From NCBI GenBank assembly GCA_030123805.1, contig JASJXV010000024.1, positions 1 to 32,032 on the forward strand: DNA of 32,032 nt, read 5' to 3'. How positions within the stretch are numbered: the first letter of the stretch is position 1; each line of letters starts with the position of its first letter. This document shows positions 24,684-32,032 of this stretch, piece by piece. Source of the stretch: Gammaproteobacteria bacterium (GTDB lineage: Bacteria > Pseudomonadota > Gammaproteobacteria > Pseudomonadales > Azotimanducaceae). Below the pieces are notes generated by a model. It was not told the DNA's origin, did not search any database, and saw only the letters and a list, made by a program, of their open reading frames with translations. Both the position numbers and the translations under genes were made by a program.

Positions 24684-25055
24684 CTATTCTGCCAGTGATT
24701 TTACAAAGGTTCCCATATCGAAGTAGTCACGCCATACTTTGATCTTGCCATCTTCCATTTCAAATATCCCAAAGCAGGGCAAGTCTACCCCCTTGTCCCC
24801 TACCCTGGTTCTATCCAGTCTCTCCACCATAACAATATTGCCGTCAGCCAACAGATTGAGTATGTCCCAATCAGTCCTGCTCCAATTGGCAATGAAACCA
24901 CCAATAAACTTTAGCAGATTATCTTTACCGCTAACTGGCGCGGTCGGCATATTGTGGTAGACCCCATCGTCAGTGAAAAAAGCAACCAGTTCGTTAGCAT
25001 CCAGTCTGGACCATGCCGTAATGAAATCTCTTATTATTGTTTCATTCTCGCTCAT
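24684..25055 (-). CDS. Limonene-1,2-epoxide hydrolase-like protein (SnoaL/NTF2 fold)
   Basis: From ATG 25055, with GAGGG 7 bases upstream, the product has 123 residues. The fold is the cone-like NTF2/SnoaL type. Residues of the limonene epoxide hydrolase site are in place: Tyr33 and Asn35 in GVYHNMP, Arg79 and Asp81 in VERLD, and Asp113 in WRDYFD. This Asp-Arg-Asp set opens epoxides by direct water attack, so hydrolase activity is plausible; the natural substrate is unknown. The frame extends 10 codons further upstream, but the Shine-Dalgarno favours the shorter start. It is divergent from the SDR gene and convergent with the tryptophanase gene. Confidence 0.85.
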   Translation of the reverse strand: MSENETIIRDFITAWSRLDANELVAFFTDDGVYHNMPTAPVSGKDNLLKFIGGFIANWSRTDWDILNLLADGNIVMVERLDRTRVGDKGVDLPCFGIFEMEDGKIKVWRDYFDMGTFVKSLAE

Positions 25056-25171
25056 ATCCTCACCCTCAATTCTTGCCATGATCATCCATTATCTCTATTT
25101 AATACAGTAATGTCGCTACCCCTGGTGTTGAGATATACTGACTGCCTTGTGTTTCAGACTGGAGGTAAATT

Positions 25172-25891
25172 GTGAAAGATCTTTCAAATCAGAAGGTTGT
25201 AGTTATTGGCGGCACATCTGGTATCGGTTTGGCAACGGCTATCGCAGCATTTGAACTGGGAGCGGAAGTGTATGCGGCCAGCAGATCCGAAACCAGTATA
25301 GAGAAGGCAAAATCGAAGGCTCCAGGCGAGATAAAATTCCGCGTCGCAGACACCCATGACATAGCTTCTCTTGAAGCAGTATTTTCAGAAGCAGGACCTA
25401 TCAATCACCTGGTATCTGCAGCGACAGGGGCGAATCGTACCATGGCGCCCTTCATGGAACAGACGGCTGAACAGTTTGCAGAAGCTTTTAACAAGTTCTG
25501 GGGCTACACAAATGTAACTCGCCATGGTGTTCCTCATCTGGTGGAAGATGGTTCACTCACACTGGTAAGCGGTACCCCGGCGCGGAAATGTAATCCCGGT
25601 ATGTCCTCACTCAGCTGTGTAGGTAGTGCCGTCGAGGCATTAGGTCGGGCGTTAGCATTGGAGATCGCACCTAAACGCGTGAATGTAGTTGCTCCGGGAA
25701 TCATTGACACAGCAATGTTCGATTGGATGGGCGACAATAAAGAGGCCACATTCGAGCAGATGAGCAAGAACATTCCCCTAAGGAGAGTGGGCAAGCCTGA
25801 AGAACTGGCTAATGCAATCATCTTCTTCATGACCACCCGCTATGTCACCGGAACAACTGTAGATGTGGATGGGGGAACACTATTGCCATAG
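25172..25891 (+). CDS. Atypical short-chain dehydrogenase/reductase
   Basis: The product has 239 residues from GTG 25172, with GGAGG 6 bases upstream. The Rossmann motif VVVIGGTSGIGLATA (about 9-23) and the ASRS second strand suggest an NADP-type cofactor. NHLVSAA replaces the usual NNAG region. The typical YxxxK catalytic pair is not found: the aligned stretch reads MSSLSCVGSAVEALGRALAL, with neither Tyr nor Lys. APKRVNVVAPGIIDT and the C-terminal VTGTTVDVDGG are standard. Related SDRs with a lost active site are known; the reaction, if any, is unknown. Confidence 0.88.
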   Translation: MKDLSNQKVVVIGGTSGIGLATAIAAFELGAEVYAASRSETSIEKAKSKAPGEIKFRVADTHDIASLEAVFSEAGPINHLVSAATGANRTMAPFMEQTAEQFAEAFNKFWGYTNVTRHGVPHLVEDGSLTLVSGTPARKCNPGMSSLSCVGSAVEALGRALALEIAPKRVNVVAPGIIDTAMFDWMGDNKEATFEQMSKNIPLRRVGKPEELANAIIFFMTTRYVTGTTVDVDGGTLLP

Positions 25892-25950
25892 CTTTGTTAT
25901 GGCAGTTTCATCGTTAGATTACGGACTGCGTCCTACTCTGACCTACTTCT

Positions 25951-25969
25951 AAATAACAAACTGTTATTT
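25951..25969. terminator. Bidirectional terminator-like hairpin
   Basis: AAATAACA (25951-25958) and TGTTATTT (25962-25969) form an 8-bp A/T-rich stem with loop AAC between the convergent SDR and response-regulator genes. A second, GC-rich short dyad (CGACC/GGTCG, about 25982-25993) follows. Confidence 0.45.
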
Positions 25970-26004
25970 GTAGATGTGGCGCGACCCTGGTCGTGTTAGT
26001 CGCT

Positions 26005-28134
26005 CTAAACTTGAAACTCGTGACTTTTAACAGCCGACTGTCTCAGATAACTAACCTTGCGACCCCCACGAGTATTAGCTATAAACGTTTGAATTTCATC
26101 GGCAGGCAATGCTTGACTGTAGTAGTAACCCTGAATGTAATCACACCCGGCGTCTCTGAGGATCTGCAACTGCTCTATCGTCTCGACGCCCTCAGCCAAT
26201 ACCTTCAGTCGCAAGTTCTGCGCCATAGCAATAATAGCTTGAGTGATTGCAAGATCATCCAGATTCTTCTGAATGTCCATGATAAAGGAGCGATCTATCT
26301 TCAATGTATGGATCGGAAACTTCTTGAGATAAGCCAGTGACGAGTATCCGGTTCCAAAATCATCTATTGAAATTTCCAATCCCAGATTACGTAATTTCTC
26401 CATCATAATAATTTTTTGATCCACGTTCCTCATAGCAGTCCCTTCAGTGATCTCCAGACCCAGTGAACTGGGCGAGATTCGGGTCTCCATCAGGATCGAT
26501 GTAATCAGTTGCGGGATGTCGCTCTCGAATTGTTTCGCGGAAAGATTCACAGCTACCTTTATATTGCCAACCTCTGTTTGCTGCCAGCGCTTGATCTGAT
26601 TGCAGACCGAGCGTAGTACCCACTCTCCCAGTTGATGAATCTGGCCGGATTTTTCTGCGATGGGTATAAATTCAGCGGGAGATATAAATCCAAAATCGTG
26701 GTGATTCCACCGTATTAACGCTTCCATACTCACGACTTCTTCACTCTTGGCACACATAATCGGTTGATAATAAATCTCAAACTCTTCGTCCTGAATAGCC
26801 TGTTGGATACCGTTCTTCCATTCCATGAATCGCAATACGCTTTCATGCATTTCGCTATCGAAGATCATATAAGATCCTGGCGCTTGGCTTTTTGCTCTGT
26901 GCATCGCTGTGTCAGCGTCTCTGATCAAGTCCTGGGGTACCTGATAGTGGCCGTTGTTAATCACAATTCCGACTGTTGATGTAATGTTGATCTCTTGCTT
27001 ATCAATTACTATAGGTTCTGCAATCGCTGCCTGGATACGATTGCATACCATGGTCACATCGTTAACGGATGTGACAGGATCTAGCAGGACAACAAAAATA
27101 TCACCACTGAATCTGGATAGAGTGTCCTCTGGTCGCAACATCTTCCCAATCCGCTCGCCGATCATGGACACTAATCGATCACCCACGTGATGTCCCAGAC
27201 CTTCGTTAACCAGCCGAAACTCATCCAGGTCAATAAATAGCACAGAGAAAGGATGCCGTTCTCCTCTTTTGGTTCTATTCACTGAGTAGACCAGTCGATC
27301 CATGAACAATGCACGGTTCGGCAAATTAGTCAGCTGGTCATATAAAGCGTTATAACTTATGGTCTTTTCGTAACCAATCTGTTTACTTATATCCCTAATC
27401 GTTAAGACAATTCCTTCAAATCGACCTTCATCTTCCTTCATGAAATTAACGCTAATCTCGACCGGAATCTCTTCTCCATCAGCGCGCACCAGGTATAATC
27501 TGGTGTCGTTGAAGTAATCCTGCGAATTCAGAACTTTTTCCTGGAAGTCCGTGAAATACTCACCTGTCTCGAAATCCTTTATTTGCATGATCTTTGAGAG
27601 CGATTGTCCGCGTGCGTGGGTGCTGGGCAGGCCCGTAAGAGTCTCAGCAACCGGATTAACCAGAAATACTTTTCCTGTAGCATCTGTTGCCACGACGCCA
27701 TCACTAATATTAGTAAGGGTCACTTTGAATTGCTGTCTGGTAACTCTCAAATCTTTTTCAATCTTGTGCTTATAGAGAGCAATTTCAATATTGATCTCAA
27801 GCTCTCTGTTGTCGAACGGTTTCAGGACATAACCATAAGGTTCCGATATTTTGGCGCGATCCAGTATTGCTTTATTGGAATATGCTGTACAAAAAATCAC
27901 CGGTACATCATAGGTTTCATGGATCGTCATGGCCGCCGTAATACCATCCATGTCACCTCTCAAATTGATATCCATGAGGATAAGATCGGGCCTGAGATTG
28001 ATGGCCATATCAACCGCCTGCAACCCTTTCGTGGCAGTTCCAATCACTTCGTATCCCATTCGTTCTAATCGGGATTTGATATCACGAGCAACCAGAACCT
28101 CGTCTTCGACTATCATTAAGCTTGTTTTTGCCAT
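26005..28134 (-). CDS. Response regulator with PAS, degenerate GGDEF and intact EAL
   Basis: The product has 709 residues. The receiver domain (1-120) has phospho-acceptor Asp55 in LILMDINLRG, Thr83 and Lys105. A PAS domain (about 135-250) is followed by a GGDEF domain (about 260-425), where the signature reads SGDIF at 343-347, so cyclase activity is unlikely. The EAL domain (about 435-690) is complete, with EALIRW (471-476), VAVNLSAKQF, DDFGTGYSSL (591-600), LKIDRSFI and EGVET. The expected function is phosphorylation-controlled hydrolysis of cyclic di-GMP, with the GGDEF part perhaps sensing GTP. The start overlaps the upstream kinase gene by 19 bases, which makes the two a likely cognate pair. 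An AGGG Shine-Dalgarno is present. Confidence 0.94.
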   Translation of the reverse strand: MAKTSLMIVEDEVLVARDIKSRLERMGYEVIGTATKGLQAVDMAINLRPDLILMDINLRGDMDGITAAMTIHETYDVPVIFCTAYSNKAILDRAKISEPYGYVLKPFDNRELEINIEIALYKHKIEKDLRVTRQQFKVTLTNISDGVVATDATGKVFLVNPVAETLTGLPSTHARGQSLSKIMQIKDFETGEYFTDFQEKVLNSQDYFNDTRLYLVRADGEEIPVEISVNFMKEDEGRFEGIVLTIRDISKQIGYEKTISYNALYDQLTNLPNRALFMDRLVYSVNRTKRGERHPFSVLFIDLDEFRLVNEGLGHHVGDRLVSMIGERIGKMLRPEDTLSRFSGDIFVVLLDPVTSVNDVTMVCNRIQAAIAEPIVIDKQEINITSTVGIVINNGHYQVPQDLIRDADTAMHRAKSQAPGSYMIFDSEMHESVLRFMEWKNGIQQAIQDEEFEIYYQPIMCAKSEEVVSMEALIRWNHHDFGFISPAEFIPIAEKSGQIHQLGEWVLRSVCNQIKRWQQTEVGNIKVAVNLSAKQFESDIPQLITSILMETRISPSSLGLEITEGTAMRNVDQKIIMMEKLRNLGLEISIDDFGTGYSSLAYLKKFPIHTLKIDRSFIMDIQKNLDDLAITQAIIAMAQNLRLKVLAEGVETIEQLQILRDAGCDYIQGYYYSQALPADEIQTFIANTRGGRKVSYLRQSAVKSHEFQV

Positions 28135-31100
28135 ACTGCATCCCTCTCAGGAAATGAAATCCTGAATGTTGTACCTTTGCCCTTAACCAGTTGAATATTG
28201 CCGTCCAGTTGATCTGTCAGTATGCAGATAATCTCCATTCCCATTGAAGTAATATTGTCAAAGTTGAAGTCTTTGGGCATGCCATGGCCATCATCACTAA
28301 TGGTAAGAATGTAACAATCTTCGAATTTCCTGAAAGAAACTCCTATCCTGCCGATTCCTGTCCTTCCCTTGTAGGCATACTTCAGTGAATTGGAGATCAG
28401 TTCATTAATGATGAGCCCACAGGGAACGGCTGTTTCGATATCCAGCGATATATCTTCGACCTGGAAATCCATGCAGATGTTCATGCCCTTGATGGTGTAG
28501 AAACGGCATAAACTATTGCCTAGCATTTCAATATATTCCTGAAAATTAATACCGAGTAGATTGTCTGACTGGTACAGATTCTCGTGGATCAAAGCCATCG
28601 ACTTGATGCGCTGTTGACTTGACCTTAACAGCATAGAGAATTCTTCATCATCAATGGATTCCGCCTGAATATTTAGCAAGCTGGAAATTACCTGCATATT
28701 ATTTTTCACACGATGATGTACTTCCTTTAACAACAACTCTTTCTCTTGCAGGGACGCGGCCAGTTTTTTCTCGGCTGCCTTATGTCCAACAATCTCCCTG
28801 CTTAACGCTTCAGTACGCTGTTCTACCAACTCTTCCAATTTCTGGCGATGGTTTTCCAACTCTTCTTCAGTTCGTTTTCGCGCAGTAATGTCTCTTGCAA
28901 TACACACATAAGCAGTTTCGTTAGATACACCACGCTTTACCTTTGATATTGTTACTTCTGCAGTGTAGTCCTCATCCCCGCGACGGTTGAATACTTCACC
29001 ATGCCAGCGATCATTCTCCTTCAGGCCTCGCTGGGCTTCCTCTGCATCCCTGAATGAGGAAAACAACAATTCCATCATGGGTCTACCCCTGGCGACTGCG
29101 GGAATAATCCCCATCATGGAGTAGATTGCATTATTGGCATACTTCAGGGTTCCATTCTCGTCTGCAATCAATACGCAGTCGGAAGCTTCCTCCAAAGACT
29201 CGATATACAACTGCAATTCCCGGTTATAACGCTCTTTAGCTTCTCGTTTCAGAGTTAATGTATACGATCTCCACGAGTAATAAATCATGGCAGCACTGAC
29301 CAGAATATATGCAAGATATGCCCACCAGGTCGCCCATAAGGGTGGTTTCACTTCAAGGTCTATCGATAAACCATGCATATTCCATTGATCGTCATTATTT
29401 GAACCTATGACTCTGAATTTATATGTACCGGCATCAAGATTAGTATAGGTTGCCTGATGTACTCCCTGTATTTCCACCCAGTCACGATCGAATCCTTCCA
29501 GCATATACTTGAACTTATTCCTCTCCGGCGCTGTATAGTCCAGAGCAGCAAACTCGAAGCCGATTACATAATCGCTGTATTCTAATTCTATGGAGGATAT
29601 ATCGGATACAGAGGTCTCAAAATCGACAGATTTATTGAATTTCGTGAAGCGGGTGAGCTTGATAGGCGGAATATAGCTATTACCGCGAATGCTTAAGGGA
29701 TCAAATATGTTGAAACCGTTACTGCCCCCAAAGAGAAAGTAGCCTTCCCGGGTTTTCAAGGATGCGCCATGATTGAAATCGTTACTCTGTAATCCGTGGG
29801 TGGAATCATATCCGTATATTTCTCCCGTCTTTGGATCCAATACAGAAATACCCTTGTTGCCACTGATCCACAGACGCCCGTTCGCTTCCAGCGCCAGCCC
29901 ATATATAGCATCGCTCGCCAAACCTTGTCGTTTATCATAGTGGGAGAAATTCTGTTGCTTATAGTTGAACAGACTCAGTCCTTTGTCACGGGTACCGACC
30001 CACATGTCATCGCCAGTACGAAGCAATGTGATGACCTGGTCACTGCTCACACTGAACGGATCTTTGTCGTCATGTCTGAAGAACTGTGTTTTTTCAGTTT
30101 CCGGATCAAGCAGGGTTACGCCGCCCCTTTCAGTAGCAATCCAGATGATGCCATCCTTATCTTCCGTGATATCTACTGCGTAAAAACCCGACAGTGCCAA
30201 GGCATCGTCTTCGACAGCAGGATATCTTTGAAACCTGCCATCTTCGAGATAACGATGAATACCTCCGCCATAGGTACCAATCCAGATTCTTCCTTTTGAG
30301 TCTTCAAAAATTTTGCTAATTTGATCTGATCTCAGACTATGCACATCTCCCGGATGATTACGAAACTGTCGGAAGTTAGTCGCACCCGGTTCACGCAGAT
30401 TGAGACCATCTCTCATGGTGCCTGCCCATAGTCTTGCCCTGCTATCCATCAGCAGGGACATGACCACTTCGCCACTGAGATTGCGGTCTCCCTGGTGGAT
30501 TACATTGAAATTCCCGGTCTGCGTATCCCAGGAATTCAACCCCCCAAAGGTCCCAATCCATAACTCGTTGTTCAAGCCCTGAGTAAATGAGGTTATCTGG
30601 TTATCTGATAAGGTGTTGCTGTCACCAACCTTGTGCCAGATGTGAGGAAAGGTTGTTATGCTATTGTTCCACTTGCTTACACCCCCGCTTTTTGTGCCAA
30701 CCCAAATGACACCGCCATCATCTTCGAACAGATCGATAACCTCGTCGTTGCTTAGCGAATTAACATTTGTTGGGTCGTGAGTGAAATGTTGAAAACCTTT
30801 CACTTCCGGTACCCATAGATTGAGACCCCTATCGGCTGCTATCCACAGATTGCCATTTCTATCCCTGAGGAAGTCTCTGACCAGATTTGAACTTAGACTG
30901 GTCGGATCTGCACTACTATGCTGCAGATAGCTCATTTGACCTGATTCGATATCCAGTACGGTAATTCCACCATTGAATGTCCCTACCCAGAGCGTACCTG
31001 GCTCAACCTCAATAAGCGCACGGATGTGATTGTCTGAAAGTGAATTGCGATTCCCGGGATTTGACTGGTAGCGAACGAACCCCCCCGTGTTTCTGTCAAA

Positions 31101-31853
31101 CCTGTTTAAGCCACTTTGCTCAGTACCTATCCATAGGTTTCCGCTACTATCTTCATATATTGCACTGACGGCACCCGGACTTATGGATTTGTCATCACCC
31201 GGTTGGTGTACAAAATTCTCAAAGTTTCCATCACCCAGATATCTGGAAAGCCCCACTGAGGTTCCTACCCACAAATAACCGCTGCGATCTTCATAGAGCA
31301 CATAGACACCGGCATGCTTGTGCACCCCTGCGATTTTCGGATGTGGTAAATATCTGGTAAATGTCCGTGAGTCGGGATTAAATAGATTCAGGCCGCCATC
31401 CGTGGCAATCCAAAGGTTTCCCTGTCGATCTTCCAGCAGATCTGAAATCCAATCGTCGGACAAGCCTTCCGGATCATCGGGATTATTGAAATAGGTTTCG
31501 AAGCTGTAGCCATCGTACCGATTCAAGCCTTCCTGGGTGCCCAGCCATATAAATCCATGTTTGTCCTGGACAATCGTATTCACCGTTGCCTGAGACAATC
31601 CTTGCTCGGTCCCCAGGCGGTCAAATGTAAGGTTTTCCTGTTCATAAAAGCTTGATGCAAAACTATCGGCAGCTGAAAAGATCAGCAACAACAAGAGCAA
31701 CGAGGTTAAAACAATAGGGGGTGTCTTCCCATATTCGCCATTTATTGCTAAGGGGAAAAAACGGCGGATCATTCGCCAATTATTACTGCTTTTGGCGACG
31801 AGTGGTTCCTCTCGAGACCCGTAATAGCCTGGCATTTGATCAAGATTCGGCAT
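28116..31853 (-). CDS. Propeller-type sensor histidine kinase (Reg_prop, Y_Y_Y, PAS, HisKA_2)
   Basis: The product has 1245 residues. An N-terminal hydrophobic segment (about 48-66) is followed by about 14 propeller repeats with IWIGT/LWVGT and GLNRYD motifs (about 75-720), a Y_Y_Y domain (about 755-835), one transmembrane helix (WWAYLAYILVSAAMIYYSW, about 840-860), a coiled coil, a PAS/PAC unit, a HisKA_2 phospho-acceptor (LKEVHHRVKNNMQVISSLL) and an HATPase with NELISNSLKYAY and ISDDGHGMP. It senses a periplasmic ligand, often carbohydrate in this class, and phosphorylates a regulator. No receiver is fused; the overlapping EAL regulator is the likely partner. Start uncertain: ATG 31853 or ATG 31772, neither with a good Shine-Dalgarno. 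Confidence 0.93.
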   Translation of the reverse strand: MPNLDQMPGYYGSREEPLVAKSSNNWRMIRRFFPLAINGEYGKTPPIVLTSLLLLLLIFSAADSFASSFYEQENLTFDRLGTEQGLSQATVNTIVQDKHGFIWLGTQEGLNRYDGYSFETYFNNPDDPEGLSDDWISDLLEDRQGNLWIATDGGLNLFNPDSRTFTRYLPHPKIAGVHKHAGVYVLYEDRSGYLWVGTSVGLSRYLGDGNFENFVHQPGDDKSISPGAVSAIYEDSSGNLWIGTEQSGLNRFDRNTGGFVRYQSNPGNRNSLSDNHIRALIEVEPGTLWVGTFNGGITVLDIESGQMSYLQHSSADPTSLSSNLVRDFLRDRNGNLWIAADRGLNLWVPEVKGFQHFTHDPTNVNSLSNDEVIDLFEDDGGVIWVGTKSGGVSKWNNSITTFPHIWHKVGDSNTLSDNQITSFTQGLNNELWIGTFGGLNSWDTQTGNFNVIHQGDRNLSGEVVMSLLMDSRARLWAGTMRDGLNLREPGATNFRQFRNHPGDVHSLRSDQISKIFEDSKGRIWIGTYGGGIHRYLEDGRFQRYPAVEDDALALSGFYAVDITEDKDGIIWIATERGGVTLLDPETEKTQFFRHDDKDPFSVSSDQVITLLRTGDDMWVGTRDKGLSLFNYKQQNFSHYDKRQGLASDAIYGLALEANGRLWISGNKGISVLDPKTGEIYGYDSTHGLQSNDFNHGASLKTREGYFLFGGSNGFNIFDPLSIRGNSYIPPIKLTRFTKFNKSVDFETSVSDISSIELEYSDYVIGFEFAALDYTAPERNKFKYMLEGFDRDWVEIQGVHQATYTNLDAGTYKFRVIGSNNDDQWNMHGLSIDLEVKPPLWATWWAYLAYILVSAAMIYYSWRSYTLTLKREAKERYNRELQLYIESLEEASDCVLIADENGTLKYANNAIYSMMGIIPAVARGRPMMELLFSSFRDAEEAQRGLKENDRWHGEVFNRRGDEDYTAEVTISKVKRGVSNETAYVCIARDITARKRTEEELENHRQKLEELVEQRTEALSREIVGHKAAEKKLAASLQEKELLLKEVHHRVKNNMQVISSLLNIQAESIDDEEFSMLLRSSQQRIKSMALIHENLYQSDNLLGINFQEYIEMLGNSLCRFYTIKGMNICMDFQVEDISLDIETAVPCGLIINELISNSLKYAYKGRTGIGRIGVSFRKFEDCYILTISDDGHGMPKDFNFDNITSMGMEIICILTDQLDGNIQLVKGKGTTFRISFPERDAVWQKQA

Positions 31854-31878
31854 TATTCGATATCCACAATACAGGTTT

Positions 31879-31913
31879 GGGGGTTCCGGACAGGGGGATG
31901 GTCCAGAACCCCC
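31879..31913. other. Strong GC-rich hairpin between two minus-strand genes
   Basis: GGGGGTTC then GGAC pairs with GTCC then GAACCCCC, with one C/A mismatch and a 9-base loop. It sits 10 bases after the stop of the repeat protein at 31923 and before the kinase gene. No T-run follows, so it may be a terminator without U-tract, an attenuator, or a Rho-type mRNA end. Confidence 0.5.
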
Positions 31914-31922
31914 ACATCAAAC

Positions 31923-32032
31923 CTATTCCTGATTGACCCATCGATTGACGCTCATCTCACTTACATTCCATAGATAACCGGCATTTTCTGCATCGTTCAC
32001 GTTCCATAGATAACCGGCATTTTCTGCATCGT
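31923..32032 (-). CDS. C-terminus of a 12-residue-repeat protein (partial)
   Basis: The minus strand is open from the window edge to TAG 31923-31925. It reads two and a fraction units of DAENAGYLWNVN, then SEMSVNRWVNQE and the stop. The units are nearly identical at the DNA level. Tyr, Trp and Asn in a 12-residue period suggest a beta-type repeat in a secreted or cell-surface protein, but only 36 codons are visible and I recognise no family. It lies upstream of the sensor kinase on the same strand, separated by a strong hairpin. Confidence 0.6.
   Translation of the reverse strand, partial: DAENAGYLWNVNDAENAGYLWNVSEMSVNRWVNQE
31963..32032. repeat. 36-bp coding tandem repeat at the right edge
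   Basis: Two copies of a unit containing TTCCATAGATAACCGGCATT and TTCTGCATCGT start at 31963 and 31999. They differ at one visible base (31965 A versus 32001 G). The second copy is cut by the window edge, so the array probably continues. Confidence 0.9.

Noticed and set aside
31963-32032. CRISPR array with 36-bp repeats at the right edge
   Set aside because: There is no spacer between the copies, and the frame encodes a protein repeat followed by a normal stop codon.

Overview
The window looks like a chromosomal segment of a Gammaproteobacterium, probably free-living and aquatic. The basis is gene content: IbpA-type Hsp20, FxsA, a fused PutA, a MoxR/DUF58/transglutaminase operon, tandem universal stress proteins, a two-component-regulator propeller kinase beside an EAL response regulator, and a long FabH-type synthase that reads like the Pseudomonas form. 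No tRNA, rRNA, CRISPR array, prophage or complete insertion sequence was recognised. TGA is used as a normal stop, so the one in-frame TGA discussed below is an exception to the ordinary code.

Left part (1-3.6 kb): a secreted protein made of a Cys-containing hexapeptide repeat (minus strand, cut by the window edge) faces a periplasmic thioredoxin-fold protein with a CHVC motif. Next come a frame-disrupted membrane segment and a gene that reads as one 412-residue selenoprotein of the glycine/sarcosine/betaine/D-proline reductase B-like family. Its Sec codon (TGA at 1568-1570) lies in a U-P-L-C motif and is followed at the right distance by a bacterial SECIS-like hairpin. A FabH-like synthase follows.

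Middle part (3.7-16 kb): a small heat-shock protein with a probable heat-shock promoter and ROSE-like RNA thermometer; an 84-bp perfect palindrome; an exported asparaginase; a decayed LytS-type kinase; a small basic protein; a RidA-MoxR-DUF58-transglutaminase operon with overlapping genes; a membrane-anchored FxLYD-like protein; an NhaC antiporter; a decayed fucosidase; and a TraR/DksA-like, UspE-like, UspA stress cluster.

Right part (16.3-32 kb): an aromatic or aspartate aminotransferase converges on putA with overlapping stop codons. Then come a PIG-L deacetylase behind a truncated BadF-type kinase, fxsA, a tryptophanase gene with one frameshift, a limonene-epoxide-hydrolase-like gene divergent from an atypical SDR, and a large sensor kinase overlapping its probable partner, a response regulator with degenerate GGDEF and intact EAL. 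The right edge holds the C-terminus of a protein ending in 12-residue tandem repeats.

Part of the window is amino-acid catabolism (proline, tryptophan, aspartate/aromatic amino acids, asparagine or isoaspartyl peptides) and part is stress response and signalling. Five genes are broken or remnants, which suggests either ongoing gene decay or some indel errors in the assembly.
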